From contig NZ_JAFIFK010000047.1 in assembly GCF_020832045.1 (NCBI RefSeq), positions 1 to 64,000 of the forward strand: 64,000 nucleotides of DNA. Direction: 5' to 3'. This document shows positions 8,107 to 20,241 of the stretch, piece by piece. The notes below the pieces were generated by a model, which worked only from the letters and a program-made list of their open reading frames with translations, did not search any database and had not been told where the DNA came from. A program made the translations under genes and the position numbers. Origin of the DNA: Halomonas sp. (lineage in GTDB: Bacteria; Pseudomonadota; Gammaproteobacteria; Pseudomonadales; Halomonadaceae). Each line of letters begins with the position of its first letter. The first letter of the stretch is position 1.

Positions 8107-9120
8107 GTGCGGATTGCCATCGATACGATGGGCGGAGATGCGGGCCCTGCTGCTGCCGTCCAGGGAGCAGCGACCGCCGTGCAAGCTTGGCCGGGGCTCT
8201 CTGCCGATCTGTTCGGTCCTGGCGACCAGCTGTCAGCCGAGCTCAACAACCTGCCGCGGCATCTTGCCGCGGCGGGTTCGCATCTGCGCATTCATCATGC
8301 CCCGAGCTTCATTCGTCAGGATCAGCGGCTCTCCGATGCGCTGAGGCGTGGCGGTGAGACGAGCATGGCAATGATGTTGGCATATCTGGCCAGCGGCCAG
8401 GCCGTGGCGGGTGTCAGTGCCGGCAACACGGGGGCTCTGATGGCGCTGTCGCGCCGTGCCCTGGGCACGGTGGCAGGCATCCCGCGTCCGGCTATCTGCA
8501 CCGCCATACCCACACGCGGTGACGGGCGCTGCTATCTCCTGGATCTCGGTGCCAATGTCGACGTCGCCCCCGCTCGGCTGGTCGACTTCGCACTGATGGG
8601 CGAAGTGATGGCGCGACATGTGGATGGCATTGCGGCTCCGCGGGTGGCGCTGCTCAATGTTGGCAGCGAAGGCACCAAAGGCAGTGAGACGGTGCGTGAA
8701 GCGGACGCGTTACTGGCTGAAATGGGGGCGCTCAACTATATCGGTTTCGTCGAGGGAAACGGCATTTTCGCCGGTTCGGCCGATGTGGTGGTGTGCGATG
8801 GCTTCGTTGGCAATGCGGTGCTCAAAGCCAGCGAAGGCTTGGCTCGCATGTTGATCGAGCGGGTCCAGGCAACCTTCGAATCCCATTGGAGCAGCCGTGT
8901 GGTCGGGATGCTGGCACGGCCGGCGCTGCGGCGGCTCAAAGGTGAGCTTGACCCGGTGCGCTACAATGGCGCCAGTCTGCTGGGGCTCGACGGCATCGTG
9001 ATCAAGAGCCACGGTAGTGCCGAGGCAACGGGCTTTTCCTATGCTGTGTTGCGGGCCGCGCAGGAGGTCAGTCGCGGTTTGCCGACGCAACTGGACCTGG
9101 AGCTGGGTGGTCGCATTTGA
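8107..9120 (+). CDS. plsX: Phosphate acyltransferase PlsX
   Basis: A 337-residue enzyme that converts acyl-ACP and phosphate to acyl-phosphate, the donor for PlsY in phospholipid synthesis. The start is GTG at 8107 (MRIAIDTMGGDAGP, the family N terminus). Other signatures are GVSAGNTGALMALSRR, LGTVAGIPRPA, YLLDLGANVD, and FVEGNGIFAG with CDGFVGNAVLKASEGLA. The ribosome binding site is weak, so translation may be coupled to rpmF. In E. coli fabH follows; here fabD follows directly. Confidence 0.95.
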   Translation: MRIAIDTMGGDAGPAAAVQGAATAVQAWPGLSADLFGPGDQLSAELNNLPRHLAAAGSHLRIHHAPSFIRQDQRLSDALRRGGETSMAMMLAYLASGQAVAGVSAGNTGALMALSRRALGTVAGIPRPAICTAIPTRGDGRCYLLDLGANVDVAPARLVDFALMGEVMARHVDGIAAPRVALLNVGSEGTKGSETVREADALLAEMGALNYIGFVEGNGIFAGSADVVVCDGFVGNAVLKASEGLARMLIERVQATFESHWSSRVVGMLARPALRRLKGELDPVRYNGASLLGLDGIVIKSHGSAEATGFSYAVLRAAQEVSRGLPTQLDLELGGRI

Positions 9121-9149
9121 CAGCACTCAACAGAGTAATGGTGAACGAC

Positions 9150-10103
9150 ATGACTCAACCCCTCGCCCTCGTCTTTCCCGGGCAAGGTTCTCAGCAGCTG
9201 GGCATGCTGCGAGAGCTGGCAGAACGCTACAGTGTCGTACGGACGACCTTCGAGGAGGCTGCCGATGCGCTGGGCTACGACCTGTGGAAAGTGGTTCAGG
9301 AGGGGCCCGATGAGGCGCTCAGCGCCACCGCCTGCACTCAACCGGCGCTGCTGACGGCCAGCGTTGCCATCTGGCGTGTCTGGCAAGAGCTGGAGGGGCC
9401 TCGTCCCGGCGCAATGGCAGGCCACAGTCTGGGCGAGTACAGTGCTCTAGTCTGTGCCGGTGTGATGGGTTTCGCCGACGGCGTTCGCTTGGTACGTCTG
9501 CGCGGTGACGCCATGCAGGAAGCGGTTCCGGTAGGGCAGGGTGCCATGGCGGCCATTCTCGGACTCGAGGATGCCACCGTTGAAGCTGCGTGTGCCGAGG
9601 CGGCGCAGAATGATGTCGTGGCGGCGGTCAACTACAATGCTCCGGGGCAGGTCGTGATTGCCGGCACCCAGGCGGCCGTCGAGCGTGCCATCGCCCTGTG
9701 TCAGGAAGCGGGGGCCAAGCGCGCCATGCCGCTGCCGGTGTCCGTGCCGTCGCACTGCGAGTTGATGCGTCCGGCCGCCGAGCGACTCAAGGCCGCTATG
9801 ACTGACCTCGACATGCGTCCGCCGCGCTATACGGTGTATCAGAATGTGGATGCGCAGGCACATGCCGATGTCGAAACCTTGCGCACGCGCTTGGTCGAGC
9901 AACTCTACCAGCCGGTTCGCTGGACCTCCTGTGTCGAGGCCATGTCGGCAGCGGGTGCTTCGGTCTTCATCGAATGCGGACCGGGTAAGGTGCTCACCGG
10001 TCTTGGCAAGCGTATCGCCAAGGGCAGCAAGGGGCTCGCCGTCAACGACCCCGAGAGCCTCGAGGCGGCCCTCACGCTGGCACGTGAGTCGGTCGAGCAG
10101 TAA
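9150..10103 (+). CDS. fabD: Malonyl-CoA:ACP transacylase
   Basis: A 317-residue FabD loading malonate from CoA onto ACP for fatty-acid elongation. It starts MTQPLALVFPGQGSQQLGML. The nucleophile Ser is in AGHSLGEYSALVCAG. The partner His is in VSVPSHCELMRP, and the Gln-rich N-terminal GQGSQ loop is intact. The frame extends upstream to the plsX stop (an ATG at 9138 is the alternative); I choose 9150 because family members begin MxQxAFVFPGQGSQ. The neighbours are plsX and fabG. Confidence 0.95.
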   Translation: MTQPLALVFPGQGSQQLGMLRELAERYSVVRTTFEEAADALGYDLWKVVQEGPDEALSATACTQPALLTASVAIWRVWQELEGPRPGAMAGHSLGEYSALVCAGVMGFADGVRLVRLRGDAMQEAVPVGQGAMAAILGLEDATVEAACAEAAQNDVVAAVNYNAPGQVVIAGTQAAVERAIALCQEAGAKRAMPLPVSVPSHCELMRPAAERLKAAMTDLDMRPPRYTVYQNVDAQAHADVETLRTRLVEQLYQPVRWTSCVEAMSAAGASVFIECGPGKVLTGLGKRIAKGSKGLAVNDPESLEAALTLARESVEQ

Positions 10104-10199
10104 CCGGAGACGGTGCAACGGGGCCGGCGTGTGTCGGCCCGATAACAAACAGGGGCACCGAGCCCCAGGACCCAACAGCATTCGGAGCGGCAACAGGTT

Positions 10200-10943
10200 A
10201 TGACCAGCGAACGCAGAATCGCCCTGGTGACCGGCGCCAGTCGCGGCATCGGTCGGGCCATCGCCCATGAGCTAGGACGCCAGGGGCGTATAGTGATCGG
10301 AACGGCTACTACCGAATCCGGTGCGGCCCGGATCGACGAGGATCTGCGCGCCAATGGCATCGAGGGGGGCGGCAGGGCCCTGGATGTCACCGAACAGGCC
10401 AGTGTCGATGCCTTGATCAAGGCCATCACCGAGGAGTTCGGCGCACCTACCATTCTGATCAACAATGCCGGCATCACCCGCGACAATCTGCTGATGCGTA
10501 TGAAGGAAGAGGAGTGGGATTCGGTCCTCGATACCAACCTCAAGTCGGTTTACCGCGTCACCAAGGCGTGTCTGCGTGGCATGACCAAGGCCCGTTTCGG
10601 ACGAATTGTCAGTATCAGTTCCGTGGTGGCGACCATGGGCAATCTCGGCCAGACCAACTATGCTGCCGCCAAGGCAGGCATGGAGGGGTTCACGCGTGCT
10701 CTGGCCCGTGAAGTGGCCTCGCGGGCCATTACCGTGAATGCGGTGGCACCGGGCTTCATCGCTACCGACATGACGAGCGCGCTTCCCGAGGAGCAGCATA
10801 AGGCGTTGTTGACTCAGATTCCGCTGTCACGCCTGGGCGAGCCTGAAGAAATCGCTGCCGCCGTCGGCTTTCTGACTAGCGATAACGCCGGCTACATTAC
10901 TGGTGAAACGCTGCAGGTCAACGGCGGCATGAACATGCGTTGA
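10200..10943 (+). CDS. fabG: 3-oxoacyl-[ACP] reductase FabG
   Basis: A 247-residue short-chain dehydrogenase catalysing the NADPH-dependent first reduction of fatty-acid elongation. The dinucleotide motif is TGASRGIGRAIA (about 12-23). NNAGITRDNLLMRM is FabG-typical. The catalytic Ser, Tyr and Lys are in SISSVV and YAAAKAGMEGF, and the tail is ITGETLQVNGGMNM. The 96-base gap after fabD holds a small hairpin (GGGCCG/CGGCCC near 10119) with no T run. Unlike the FabG paralogues, its position between fabD and acpP marks it as the housekeeping copy. Confidence 0.96.
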   Translation: MTSERRIALVTGASRGIGRAIAHELGRQGRIVIGTATTESGAARIDEDLRANGIEGGGRALDVTEQASVDALIKAITEEFGAPTILINNAGITRDNLLMRMKEEEWDSVLDTNLKSVYRVTKACLRGMTKARFGRIVSISSVVATMGNLGQTNYAAAKAGMEGFTRALAREVASRAITVNAVAPGFIATDMTSALPEEQHKALLTQIPLSRLGEPEEIAAAVGFLTSDNAGYITGETLQVNGGMNMR

Positions 10944-10952
10944 AGCTCCCAT

Positions 10953-10974
10953 CGGTCGGCGGTTGCGCCGACCG
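10953..10974. promoter_or_regulatory. GC-rich hairpin between fabG and acpP
   Basis: A perfect 9-bp stem (CGGTCGGCG/CGCCGACCG) with the loop GTTG directly follows fabG. It is followed by GGGGGGCGTC, not a T run, so it is more likely an mRNA-stability or processing element than a terminator. A TATAAA sequence (10984-10989) just after it could be the -10 of an acpP promoter. Confidence 0.5.
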
Positions 10975-11063
10975 GGGGGCGTCTATAAACTACCCGCAGC
11001 TTGAGTTTGCGGACCAACGGCTGGTCATCTGAACGGCTAACTTGAACGACTGGAGTACGTATA

Positions 11064-11297
11064 ATGAGCACCATCGAAGAGCGCGTGAAGAAGGTTGTGG
11101 CCGAGCGCCTGAACGTCAAGGAAGAGGATATCCAGAACAGCTCCTCCTTCACCGAGGACCTTGGCGCTGATTCCCTGGATACAGTAGAGCTGGTCATGGC
11201 GCTCGAAGAGGAATTCGATACCGAAATTCCCGATGAGGAAGCCGAGAAGATCACCACCGTTCAGGAAGCCATCGATTACGTCAACGCCCACCAGTAA
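11064..11297 (+). CDS. acpP: Acyl carrier protein
   Basis: A 77-residue acidic ACP, the carrier of growing acyl chains. Phosphopantetheine attaches to the Ser in [16 protein letters not shown]. Helix I starts [23 protein letters not shown] precedes the ATG. A terminator follows within 51 bases, so acpP can be made as a separate abundant mRNA, as is usual for this gene. Confidence 0.98.
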   Translation: MSTIEERVKKVVAERLNVKEEDIQNSSSFTEDLGADSLDTVELVMALEEEFDTEIPDEEAEKITTVQEAIDYVNAHQ

Positions 11298-11347
11298 GGG
11301 CGCAATCGTCACCGCTTGCTGAGGTGAAGGGCCCTTTTAGGCCCTGG

Positions 11348-11379
11348 AAAAGCCGTCCTGAGACCCAGGGCGGCTTTTT
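11348..11379 (+). terminator. Intrinsic terminator after acpP
   Basis: The stem AAAAGCCGtCCTG (11348-11360) pairs with CAGGgCGGCTTTT (11366-11378) around a short loop, with one G-T pair and a T run. It likely limits read-through from acpP to fabF. Confidence 0.85.
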
Positions 11380-11423
11380 GCTTGTAGCTTGGGCTGTGCT
11401 GCCCAAGCGGTGATCATGTCCGG

Positions 11424-11429
11424 TATAAT
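11424..11429 (+). promoter_or_regulatory. Candidate -10 of a fabF promoter
   Basis: A perfect TATAAT lies between the acpP terminator and fabF, 58 bases before the fabF start. No good -35 is visible at 16-18 bp (the region reads GCCCAA), so an activator may be needed. Confidence 0.42.
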
Positions 11430-11487
11430 GCGCGCAAAGACGGCCTGTGGATGGGCCGTGTCATCAAGGTTGTCTGGAGGATTGCTG

Positions 11488-12726
11488 ATGGCTCGTAGAG
11501 TTGTTGTGACCGGACTGGGGTTGGTCACGCCGGTGGGCAACACCGTCAATGAGAGCTGGGAGACTATCCTGGCCGGCAAGAGCGGCATCGCCCCCATCGA
11601 ACATTTCGATGCCACCAGCTTCAACACCCGCTTCGGCGGCTCGGTCAAGAACTTCGACATCAGCCCGTACCTGAATCCCAAAGATGCGCGCAAGATGGAT
11701 CTGTTCATCCAGTACGGCGTGGCAGCAGGAGCACAGGCGATCAGCGATGCAGGTCTTGAGTGCACCGAGGAAAATGCCGAACGTATCGGCGTGGCCATCG
11801 GCTCCGGCATCGGCGGCCTGCCGATGATCGAGCACAATCACAATGCCCTCAACAAGGGGGGCGCGCGGCGCGTCTCGCCGTTCTTCGTTCCCGGCTCGAT
11901 CATCAACATGATTTCCGGCAACCTGGCCATTCAGCATGGTTTCAAGGGGCCCAACATTGCCATCACCACGGCCTGTACCACTGGGACACACAACATCGGC
12001 TACAGCGCTCGTACCATTGCCTATGGCGACGCCGATGTCATGATCTGTGGCGGTGCCGAGATGGCCACCACCCCGCTGGGGCTGGGTGGATTTTCTGCCG
12101 CTCGAGCGCTGTCGACCCGTAACGACGATCCTACGGCTGCCAGCCGCCCATGGGACCGCGACCGCGACGGCTTCGTACTGTCGGACGGTGCCGGCATCCT
12201 GGTGCTCGAGGAGTACGAACATGCCAAGGCACGCGGGGCGCGAATCTATGCCGAGCTGACCGGCTTCGGCATGAGCGACGACGCATTCCATATGACAGCC
12301 CCGCCCGAGAATGGCAGTGGAGCGGCGCTCTCCATGCGCAACGCCATACGCGATGCCGGGATCGATCCTTCGGCGGTCGACTATATCAACGCCCATGGTA
12401 CTTCGACGCCGGCAGGCGATCTGGCCGAGAGCCGCGCCATCGAAAAAGTCATGGGTACCGCGGCCGACGGCGTGGCGGTGAGTTCCACCAAATCGATGAT
12501 CGGCCATCTGCTGGGTGCTGCCGGGGCGGTCGAAGCGGTTTTCTGCATCCTGGCGATTCGCGACCAGGTGGCCCCGCCGACGATCAACCTGGACAACCCT
12601 CAGGAGGGCTGCAATCTGGATTACGTGCCGCACACGGCACGGGCGATGAAGATAGACGTGGCGTTGTCGAACTCGTTCGGCTTCGGCGGCACCAACGGAA
12701 CCCTGGTCTTTTCTCGGTTGCGCTGA
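11488..12726 (+). CDS. fabF: 3-oxoacyl-[ACP] synthase II
   Basis: A 412-residue KAS II condensing enzyme that elongates acyl-ACP. It starts [17 protein letters not shown] at 11488, behind GGAGG. The open frame extends to 11389, but that part is the acpP terminator region. The Cys-His-His triad lies in [23 protein letters not shown] and [15 protein letters not shown]. The glycine-rich end [12 protein letters not shown] is intact. The downstream genes pabC, mltG, tmk, holB and pilZ follow closely and probably share its transcript. Confidence 0.96.
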   Translation: MARRVVVTGLGLVTPVGNTVNESWETILAGKSGIAPIEHFDATSFNTRFGGSVKNFDISPYLNPKDARKMDLFIQYGVAAGAQAISDAGLECTEENAERIGVAIGSGIGGLPMIEHNHNALNKGGARRVSPFFVPGSIINMISGNLAIQHGFKGPNIAITTACTTGTHNIGYSARTIAYGDADVMICGGAEMATTPLGLGGFSAARALSTRNDDPTAASRPWDRDRDGFVLSDGAGILVLEEYEHAKARGARIYAELTGFGMSDDAFHMTAPPENGSGAALSMRNAIRDAGIDPSAVDYINAHGTSTPAGDLAESRAIEKVMGTAADGVAVSSTKSMIGHLLGAAGAVEAVFCILAIRDQVAPPTINLDNPQEGCNLDYVPHTARAMKIDVALSNSFGFGGTNGTLVFSRLR

Positions 12727-12735
12727 GGGCATTGC

Positions 12736-13557
12736 ATGGGGCGGTCGTTGACGGATCAGTGGGTCCCGGCAGACGACCGAGCCTTGGCCTACGGCGATGG
12801 GCTGTTCGAAACCGTCCTTGTACGGGATGGAGAGCCTTTGCTGTGGCGTCGGCACTTGGCGCGGCTGGCTCGGGGTTGCACCACGCTGGGAATGCCCATG
12901 CCACCGGCAGGGGAGCTCGACGCTCTGCCGGCCAAGGCAGGCCCGGGGCTGAAGGTGCTCAAGTTGATCCTGACCCGGGGCAGCGGCGGCCGAGGCTATC
13001 TTCCCTTGCCATCGGCCGAGCCGCGGCTGCTGTGGCAGGTCACCGACTTTACGCCTCAGGCGCAGCGCTGGAAGGCCGGCGTACGGGTTCGACATTGCCG
13101 CTTGAGATTGGGTGTTCAGCCGCTGCTGGCGGGTATCAAGCATCTCAACCGCTTGGAGAACGTACTGGCGCGCCGCGAATGGGATGATTCCGAGGTGGCG
13201 GAAGGGTTGCTCTGCGACAGCCAGGGCAGCCTGATCGAAGCCACCAGCATGAACCTGTTCTGGCTGCGACAGGGGCGCTTTGAGACCCCGCGCCTGGAGG
13301 GCTGCGGCGTGGCGGGAACGCTGCGCGAGGCGCTGATGGCGTGCCATCCCTTCTCGGAGGTGACGGTCGGCGCCGAGGTGCTGGCCGAGGCCGAGGCCGT
13401 ATGGCTGGGCAACTCGGTTCAGGGGCTCTGGCCTGTCGTTCGCCTCGACGATGCCGATGGTCGCCGCCAGCAGTGCTGGACGCTGGGCTCGCTTCATCGC
13501 TCCTTGCAGAGAGCGGCTCACGAGCTGCTCGGGTATCCGTCGACGTTCAATAGCTGA
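12736..13557 (+). CDS. pabC: Aminodeoxychorismate lyase
   Basis: A 273-residue class IV PLP enzyme that releases pyruvate from aminodeoxychorismate to give p-aminobenzoate for folate. The PLP Lys is in AGIKHLNRLENVLARREW. The N-terminal DRALAYGDGLFETV and the later SLIEATSMNLFW and GVAGTLREAL are family signatures. It starts nine bases after fabF. The fabF-pabC-mltG order is conserved. A D-amino-acid transaminase is the main alternative, but context settles it. Confidence 0.92.
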   Translation: MGRSLTDQWVPADDRALAYGDGLFETVLVRDGEPLLWRRHLARLARGCTTLGMPMPPAGELDALPAKAGPGLKVLKLILTRGSGGRGYLPLPSAEPRLLWQVTDFTPQAQRWKAGVRVRHCRLRLGVQPLLAGIKHLNRLENVLARREWDDSEVAEGLLCDSQGSLIEATSMNLFWLRQGRFETPRLEGCGVAGTLREALMACHPFSEVTVGAEVLAEAEAVWLGNSVQGLWPVVRLDDADGRRQQCWTLGSLHRSLQRAAHELLGYPSTFNS

Positions 13558-13607
13558 AGGCTGCAGCCGGAGCTGCAGGCGCAAACGGCAGGTAATGAGG
13601 AAAACGC

Positions 13608-16298
<2,691 letters not shown>

Positions 16299-16321
16299 GC
16301 AAAGCAACGAAAGGAGAATCC

Positions 16322-16657
16322 ATGGCTCCGCAGAAGGCCCTGTCGTTGACGATCCAGGACGAGCAGACGCTGCTCTCCGCTTACATGCCGCTGCTCGAGC
16401 GAGGCGGCATCTTCGTGCCCACCCGTGAACGCTACGAGCTGGGCCAGGAAGTCTACCTGCTGCTGACCCTGCCGGGTGAAAGCGAAAGAGTTCCGGTCAC
16501 CGGCCAGGTGGTCTGGGTGTCCCCCGATGGGGTGGCGGGTAGGCGGGTGCCGGGCATCGGTATCCATTTCAGTTCCGAAGATCACAGCGTGCGTGACCGC
16601 ATCGAGACGCTCTTGGCCGGTCAGCTGGACAAGGGACACCCTACCTATACGCTGTAG
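16322..16657 (+). CDS. pilZ: PilZ domain protein (type IV pilus control)
   Basis: A 111-residue PilZ protein. The segment LLERGGIFVPTRERYELGQEV followed by PVTGQVVWVSP and PGIGIHFSSED matches PilZ of the holB-tatD region in Pseudomonas, which is needed for type IV pilus assembly. The canonical c-di-GMP motif RxxxR is not evident at the N terminus, consistent with this branch, which does not bind the nucleotide. The ribosome binding site is AAAGGAG. It converges with frdD, with 19 bases between them. Confidence 0.9.
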   Translation: MAPQKALSLTIQDEQTLLSAYMPLLERGGIFVPTRERYELGQEVYLLLTLPGESERVPVTGQVVWVSPDGVAGRRVPGIGIHFSSEDHSVRDRIETLLAGQLDKGHPTYTL

Positions 16658-16676
16658 GCCCGCTCGGTGTGGGCCA

Positions 16677-17045
16677 CTACTGCAACATGCCGAGCAACAC
16701 GCCGCCCAGGGCCACGGCGCTCAACAGGGCGGCACCCCCATAGGTCAGCCATTTGTTGGGCTTGTCGCGTCCCAGGCGCAAGTCGAAAAGCCCATGTCGA
16801 ATACGATGGGCGGCATGAAAGAGCGGCAGGCAGACTACGGCTCCGACGAACAATATGCCGGGCAGGCTGAACAGTAGTGAGCGGGCGCGTTCGGCATCGA
16901 GAGACACGACGCCGAGTGGAATCAGCAACGCCAGGAACAAAATGGCAGCCGGAACGACCACGGCGAAACAGACGCCGCCAGCGCTGAACAACCCCCACCA
17001 AAGCGGCTCGTCATAGGCCTGTCGACGCAAAGCGCTTTTTTTCAT
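16677..17045 (-). CDS. frdD: Fumarate reductase membrane anchor subunit D
   Basis: A 122-residue membrane protein with three hydrophobic segments (about 14-48, 60-79 and 100-121). It begins MKKSALRRQAYDEPLWWGLF and contains PLFHAAHRIRHGLFDL, the His-containing loop of FrdD. With FrdC it anchors the enzyme and forms the quinol site. Its ATG overlaps the frdC stop by two bases. It is last in frdABCD. Confidence 0.9.
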   Translation of the reverse strand: MKKSALRRQAYDEPLWWGLFSAGGVCFAVVVPAAILFLALLIPLGVVSLDAERARSLLFSLPGILFVGAVVCLPLFHAAHRIRHGLFDLRLGRDKPNKWLTYGGAALLSAVALGGVLLGMLQ

Positions 17046-17440
17046 CGCGCACCTCCTGTGAACAGCCACACGAACAGCAACAGAACCAGCACTACCCCGG
17101 CCCATTGTCCTGCCACGATGGCTTGGCTCGGCAGGGTCCGCCCCGCAATGCGCAGTGGCATCACGCGGGGGAAAAGTTGGAAGAAGGTCCAGGCATGATA
17201 GAGGCTTGCGACCAGGGCCAACCCGTTCAGCATTAGCACCGGTGCTGCGCTCATGAACTCGAGCCAGCTCGACCAGGCAGCATCGCTGCGCAGCAGAGCG
17301 ATCATTCCGGCTATCAGACAAGCGGCGAAGAACAGCAGTGGCAGTACCGTCGCCTCTCTCACCATGTAAGCCACGAAATAGCGATGCTTCAACCACCAGG
17401 TTCGTTTCAGCGGGGGAAGCGCGTCGGAAGACTTCTGCAT
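17042..17440 (-). CDS. frdC: Fumarate reductase membrane anchor subunit C
   Basis: A 132-residue protein with three membrane segments. It has the FrdC pattern KRTWWLKHRYFVAYMVREAT and the loop ASLYHAWTFFQLFPRVMPLRI. The open frame continues upstream to 17578, but that reading lies inside frdB; the ATG at 17440 is 11 bases after frdB and gives the family length. It works with FrdD to bind menaquinol. Confidence 0.9.
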   Translation of the reverse strand: MQKSSDALPPLKRTWWLKHRYFVAYMVREATVLPLLFFAACLIAGMIALLRSDAAWSSWLEFMSAAPVLMLNGLALVASLYHAWTFFQLFPRVMPLRIAGRTLPSQAIVAGQWAGVVLVLLLFVWLFTGGAR

Positions 17441-17451
17441 GGTATCCCCTC

Positions 17452-18171
17452 CTATCCCTTGAACAGTGCAATCAGCGTGTGCTTCGCCGCTTCCACTTTT
17501 CCCTGATTGACGGCAGCGGCCGGATCCACGTGCTTGGGACACACTTCGGAGCAAAAGCCGACGAAGGTACAGCTCCAAACGCCCTCGTGGCGATTGAGTT
17601 CGGCCATGCGTTGCGCCTTACCTTGATCGCGGCTGTCGAGATTGTAGCGATGGGCGAGGGCGATGGCTGCCGGTCCCAGGAACTCGGGATTCAGGCCGAA
17701 CTGTGGGCAGGCCGAATAGCACAGGCCGCAGTTGATGCAATTGGCGAACTGCTTGTAGCGAGCCAGCTGGGTCGGTGTCTGGCGGTAGGGCTCCGTATTT
17801 TCCGCAGCAGTATCGATGAGATAGGGCTTCACCGCAGCCAAGTGTTCAAGGAAGACTTCCATGTCGACCATCAGGTCTCGGCGCACCGGGAAATGAGCCA
17901 GCGGCTCGATGCGAATGTCGGCCGGATAGTTGCGAAGGAAGGTCTTGCAGCCGAGCTTGGGCATGCCATTGACCATGACGCCGCATGAGCCGCAGATCGC
18001 CATCCGGCAGGACCAGCGGTAGCTTAAGCTGCTGTCCAGTGTTTCCTTTATGTGGGTGAGGGCATCGAGCAGCGAGGTGCTGTCATCGACGGGCACCTCG
18101 TAGCGCTGCCAGTATGCCTCGTCCGCCTGTTCCGGCAGATAGCGCTTGATGCGGATGGACTTGGTACTCAT
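17452..18171 (-). CDS. frdB: Fumarate reductase iron-sulfur subunit
   Basis: A 239-residue electron-transfer subunit (E. coli FrdB has 244). The N-terminal plant-ferredoxin domain holds a [2Fe-2S] cluster with Cys55, 60, 63 and 75 ([15 protein letters not shown], then LGC). The C-terminal domain has [12 protein letters not shown] and [17 protein letters not shown] for the [4Fe-4S] and [3Fe-4S] clusters. It passes electrons from menaquinol to FrdA. Its ATG overlaps the frdA stop (ATGA). The four-gene layout with two anchors marks QFR rather than SdhB. Confidence 0.95.
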   Translation of the reverse strand: MSTKSIRIKRYLPEQADEAYWQRYEVPVDDSTSLLDALTHIKETLDSSLSYRWSCRMAICGSCGVMVNGMPKLGCKTFLRNYPADIRIEPLAHFPVRRDLMVDMEVFLEHLAAVKPYLIDTAAENTEPYRQTPTQLARYKQFANCINCGLCYSACPQFGLNPEFLGPAAIALAHRYNLDSRDQGKAQRMAELNRHEGVWSCTFVGFCSEVCPKHVDPAAAVNQGKVEAAKHTLIALFKG

Positions 18172-19973
18172 GAGTGCGCTCCTTGCCCACCTTGGCTCGC
18201 GGTGCGGCCAGCTTCGCCATAGACCCGCTCGGCGGGTGCCGAGATACTCACGTCGACATCCTGCCACTGCAGCTCGGCCGAAGCGTCGCCCCGGTAGAAG
18301 ACCTGGCTGTGCTTCAGGCAGTGGAGGTCGTCACGCTTCTGCATGCCTTCGTCGAGGCGCTGGTGGGCGCCGCGGGATTCGCGCCGCTCCAGCGCACCGA
18401 GGCAGGTCGCCTCGGCGATATCCAGGCCGAAACCCAGCTCGATACATTCGAGCAGCTCGGTATTGTAGATGCTGCTCTTGTCGTTGACGCGTATATGGCG
18501 ATAACGCTCACGGAGCTTGCGGACGTTATCAAGGGCATCCTGCATGCCGGCTTCGGTTCGATAGATGCCGCAGCCGTTCTCCATGGCCTGGATGAGCTCA
18601 TGCTTGAGTGCAACCCAGTTCTCTTCGCTGCTGCCTTCGCATAGCGTGGCCAGGGCCGCCTGTTGCCGTCGCGCCTGCTCCTGTCCCGGGCGAGCGTCGA
18701 CGAAGTCATGCTCAGCCGCCACCCGGCTGGCCCGCTCACCTGCAAGGCGACCGAATACCAGCAGCTCGGTGAGCGAGTTGGAGCCGAGTCGGTTGGCCCC
18801 GTGCAGTCCCACCGAGGCACACTCGCCGGCAGCGAAAAGCCCTTTGATCCGTGTTTCGCACTCGGCACCGGTTTCGATACCGCCCATGGTGTAGTGAACG
18901 GCCGGACGGATGGGGATGGGTTCGTGTACCGGGTCGACGTTGATGTACGACTTGGCCAGATCGCAGATGAACGGCAACCTCTCTTTCAAGACGGCTTCGC
19001 CGAGATGGCGCAAGTCGAGGTAGACCACGTCGCTGCCGGCAAAGGAGCCGGTGCGGCCGGCCTGCTGCTCCTGCCAGAATGCCTGGGAGAGCTTGTCACG
19101 GGGACCCAGTTCCATGTACTTGTTCTGGGGCTGGCCCAGCGGAGTCTCCGGGCCGAGTCCGTAGTCCTGCAGGTAGCGATAGCCATCCTTGTTGAGCAGG
19201 ATGCCGCCTTCGCCGCGGCAGGCTTCGGTGATCAGAATGCCGGAACCCGGCAGGCCGGTGGGGTGGTACTGCACGAACTCCATGTCGCGCAGTGCTACGC
19301 CATGCCTGTAGGCGATCGCCATGCCATCGCCGGTGACGATGCCGGCGTTGGTATTGAAGCGGAACAGCCGGCCGGCACCACCGGTAGCGAGTACCACGGC
19401 CTTGGTGCGCAGCAGGGTCAGTTCGCCGGTGGCTACCTGCAGGGCGATCACTCCGGCGACGGCCCCGTCGGTGACGGCGATGTCGAGGACGAAATACTCA
19501 TCGAGTCGTTCTATCTCGGCATATTTGAGCGACGTCTGGAACAGGGTGTGCAACAGGTGGAAGCCGGTCTTGTCGGCAGCGAACCAGGTGCGTGCCGTTT
19601 TCATGCCACCGAAGCGACGCACCTGGATGCTGCCGTCGTCCTGTCGACTCCACGGGCACCCCCAGCGCTCCATCTGTACCAGTTCGCGATGGGCATGGCG
19701 CACGAAGTAGTCGACCACACCCTGTTCGGCAAGCCAGTCGCTGCCCGCAACGGTATCGTCGAAGTGCGCCTGCAAGCTGTCTTCTGCGCTGGTCACCGCC
19801 GCTGCGCCCCCTTCGGCAGCCACCGTATGGGAACGCATGGGATAGACCTTGGAAAGCAGGGCGATACGCTGACCGCTGCCGTTTTCTCGGGTCTGCTCGG
19901 CGGCAGCGATGGCGGCGCGAAGGCCTGCGCCGCCGCCGCCCACGATGACGATATCGAAATCTCTTTCCAGCAT
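18168..19973 (-). CDS. frdA: Fumarate reductase flavoprotein subunit
   Basis: A 601-residue catalytic subunit (E. coli FrdA has 602) that reduces fumarate to succinate. The FAD-binding N terminus is [21 protein letters not shown]. The covalent flavin His is His49 in [11 protein letters not shown]. Later come [22 protein letters not shown] and the active-site [10 protein letters not shown]. The start at 19973 follows GGGGAGCC; the open frame reaches 20060 without a better site. It is the first gene of frdABCD, and a candidate FNR/Anr box lies 115 bp upstream. Confidence 0.96.
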   Translation of the reverse strand: MLERDFDIVIVGGGGAGLRAAIAAAEQTRENGSGQRIALLSKVYPMRSHTVAAEGGAAAVTSAEDSLQAHFDDTVAGSDWLAEQGVVDYFVRHAHRELVQMERWGCPWSRQDDGSIQVRRFGGMKTARTWFAADKTGFHLLHTLFQTSLKYAEIERLDEYFVLDIAVTDGAVAGVIALQVATGELTLLRTKAVVLATGGAGRLFRFNTNAGIVTGDGMAIAYRHGVALRDMEFVQYHPTGLPGSGILITEACRGEGGILLNKDGYRYLQDYGLGPETPLGQPQNKYMELGPRDKLSQAFWQEQQAGRTGSFAGSDVVYLDLRHLGEAVLKERLPFICDLAKSYINVDPVHEPIPIRPAVHYTMGGIETGAECETRIKGLFAAGECASVGLHGANRLGSNSLTELLVFGRLAGERASRVAAEHDFVDARPGQEQARRQQAALATLCEGSSEENWVALKHELIQAMENGCGIYRTEAGMQDALDNVRKLRERYRHIRVNDKSSIYNTELLECIELGFGLDIAEATCLGALERRESRGAHQRLDEGMQKRDDLHCLKHSQVFYRGDASAELQWQDVDVSISAPAERVYGEAGRTASQGGQGAHS

Positions 19974-20087
19974 GGCTCCCCTTACCTCTGATGCCTGATG
20001 CGCCGAGCCGTCGCAGCGCTTGCTCTTTGAGATTAGCATTGGCGCTCTGAGATAAGCCATTGGATCATTAGAGCTTGCCTATATATC

Positions 20088-20101
20088 TTGAGATAGGTCA
20101 A
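20088..20101. promoter_or_regulatory. Candidate FNR/Anr binding site between frdA and the dicarboxylate exchanger
   Basis: TTGAGATAGGTCAA is the symmetric core TTGA-N6-TCAA of the FNR/Anr box (consensus TTGAT-N4-ATCAA), with eight of ten specific bases. A second half-like site TTGAGATTAGCATT lies at 20028-20041. Both flanking genes fit anaerobic induction. I could not place a -10 at the classical distance with confidence. Confidence 0.6.
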
Positions 20102-20241
20102 TCAAGCGTTCGATAGCGCCTTGCGGCGCTATTCACCGTCTCCGGCGCCATTTAATCTTCCGCTGGAAAGCCAGGGGTCGCATCGTCGTGTCTCGATGAT
20201 TGCCTCAGCGCCATATTCGTCAGCCTTGCTAAGGGCCGCTC

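Noticed and set aside
11464-13584. A 706-codon open frame on the minus strand across fabF and pabC
   Set aside because: It is antisense to two clearly identified genes, has no family resemblance and reflects high GC with codon-position bias.
16657-16676. Terminator between pilZ and frdD
   Set aside because: GGCCC/GGGCC gives only five pairs with no T run; too weak to call.
18663-19991. A 442-codon open frame antisense to frdA
   Set aside because: Shadow of the frdA reading frame; no ribosome binding site or recognisable domain.
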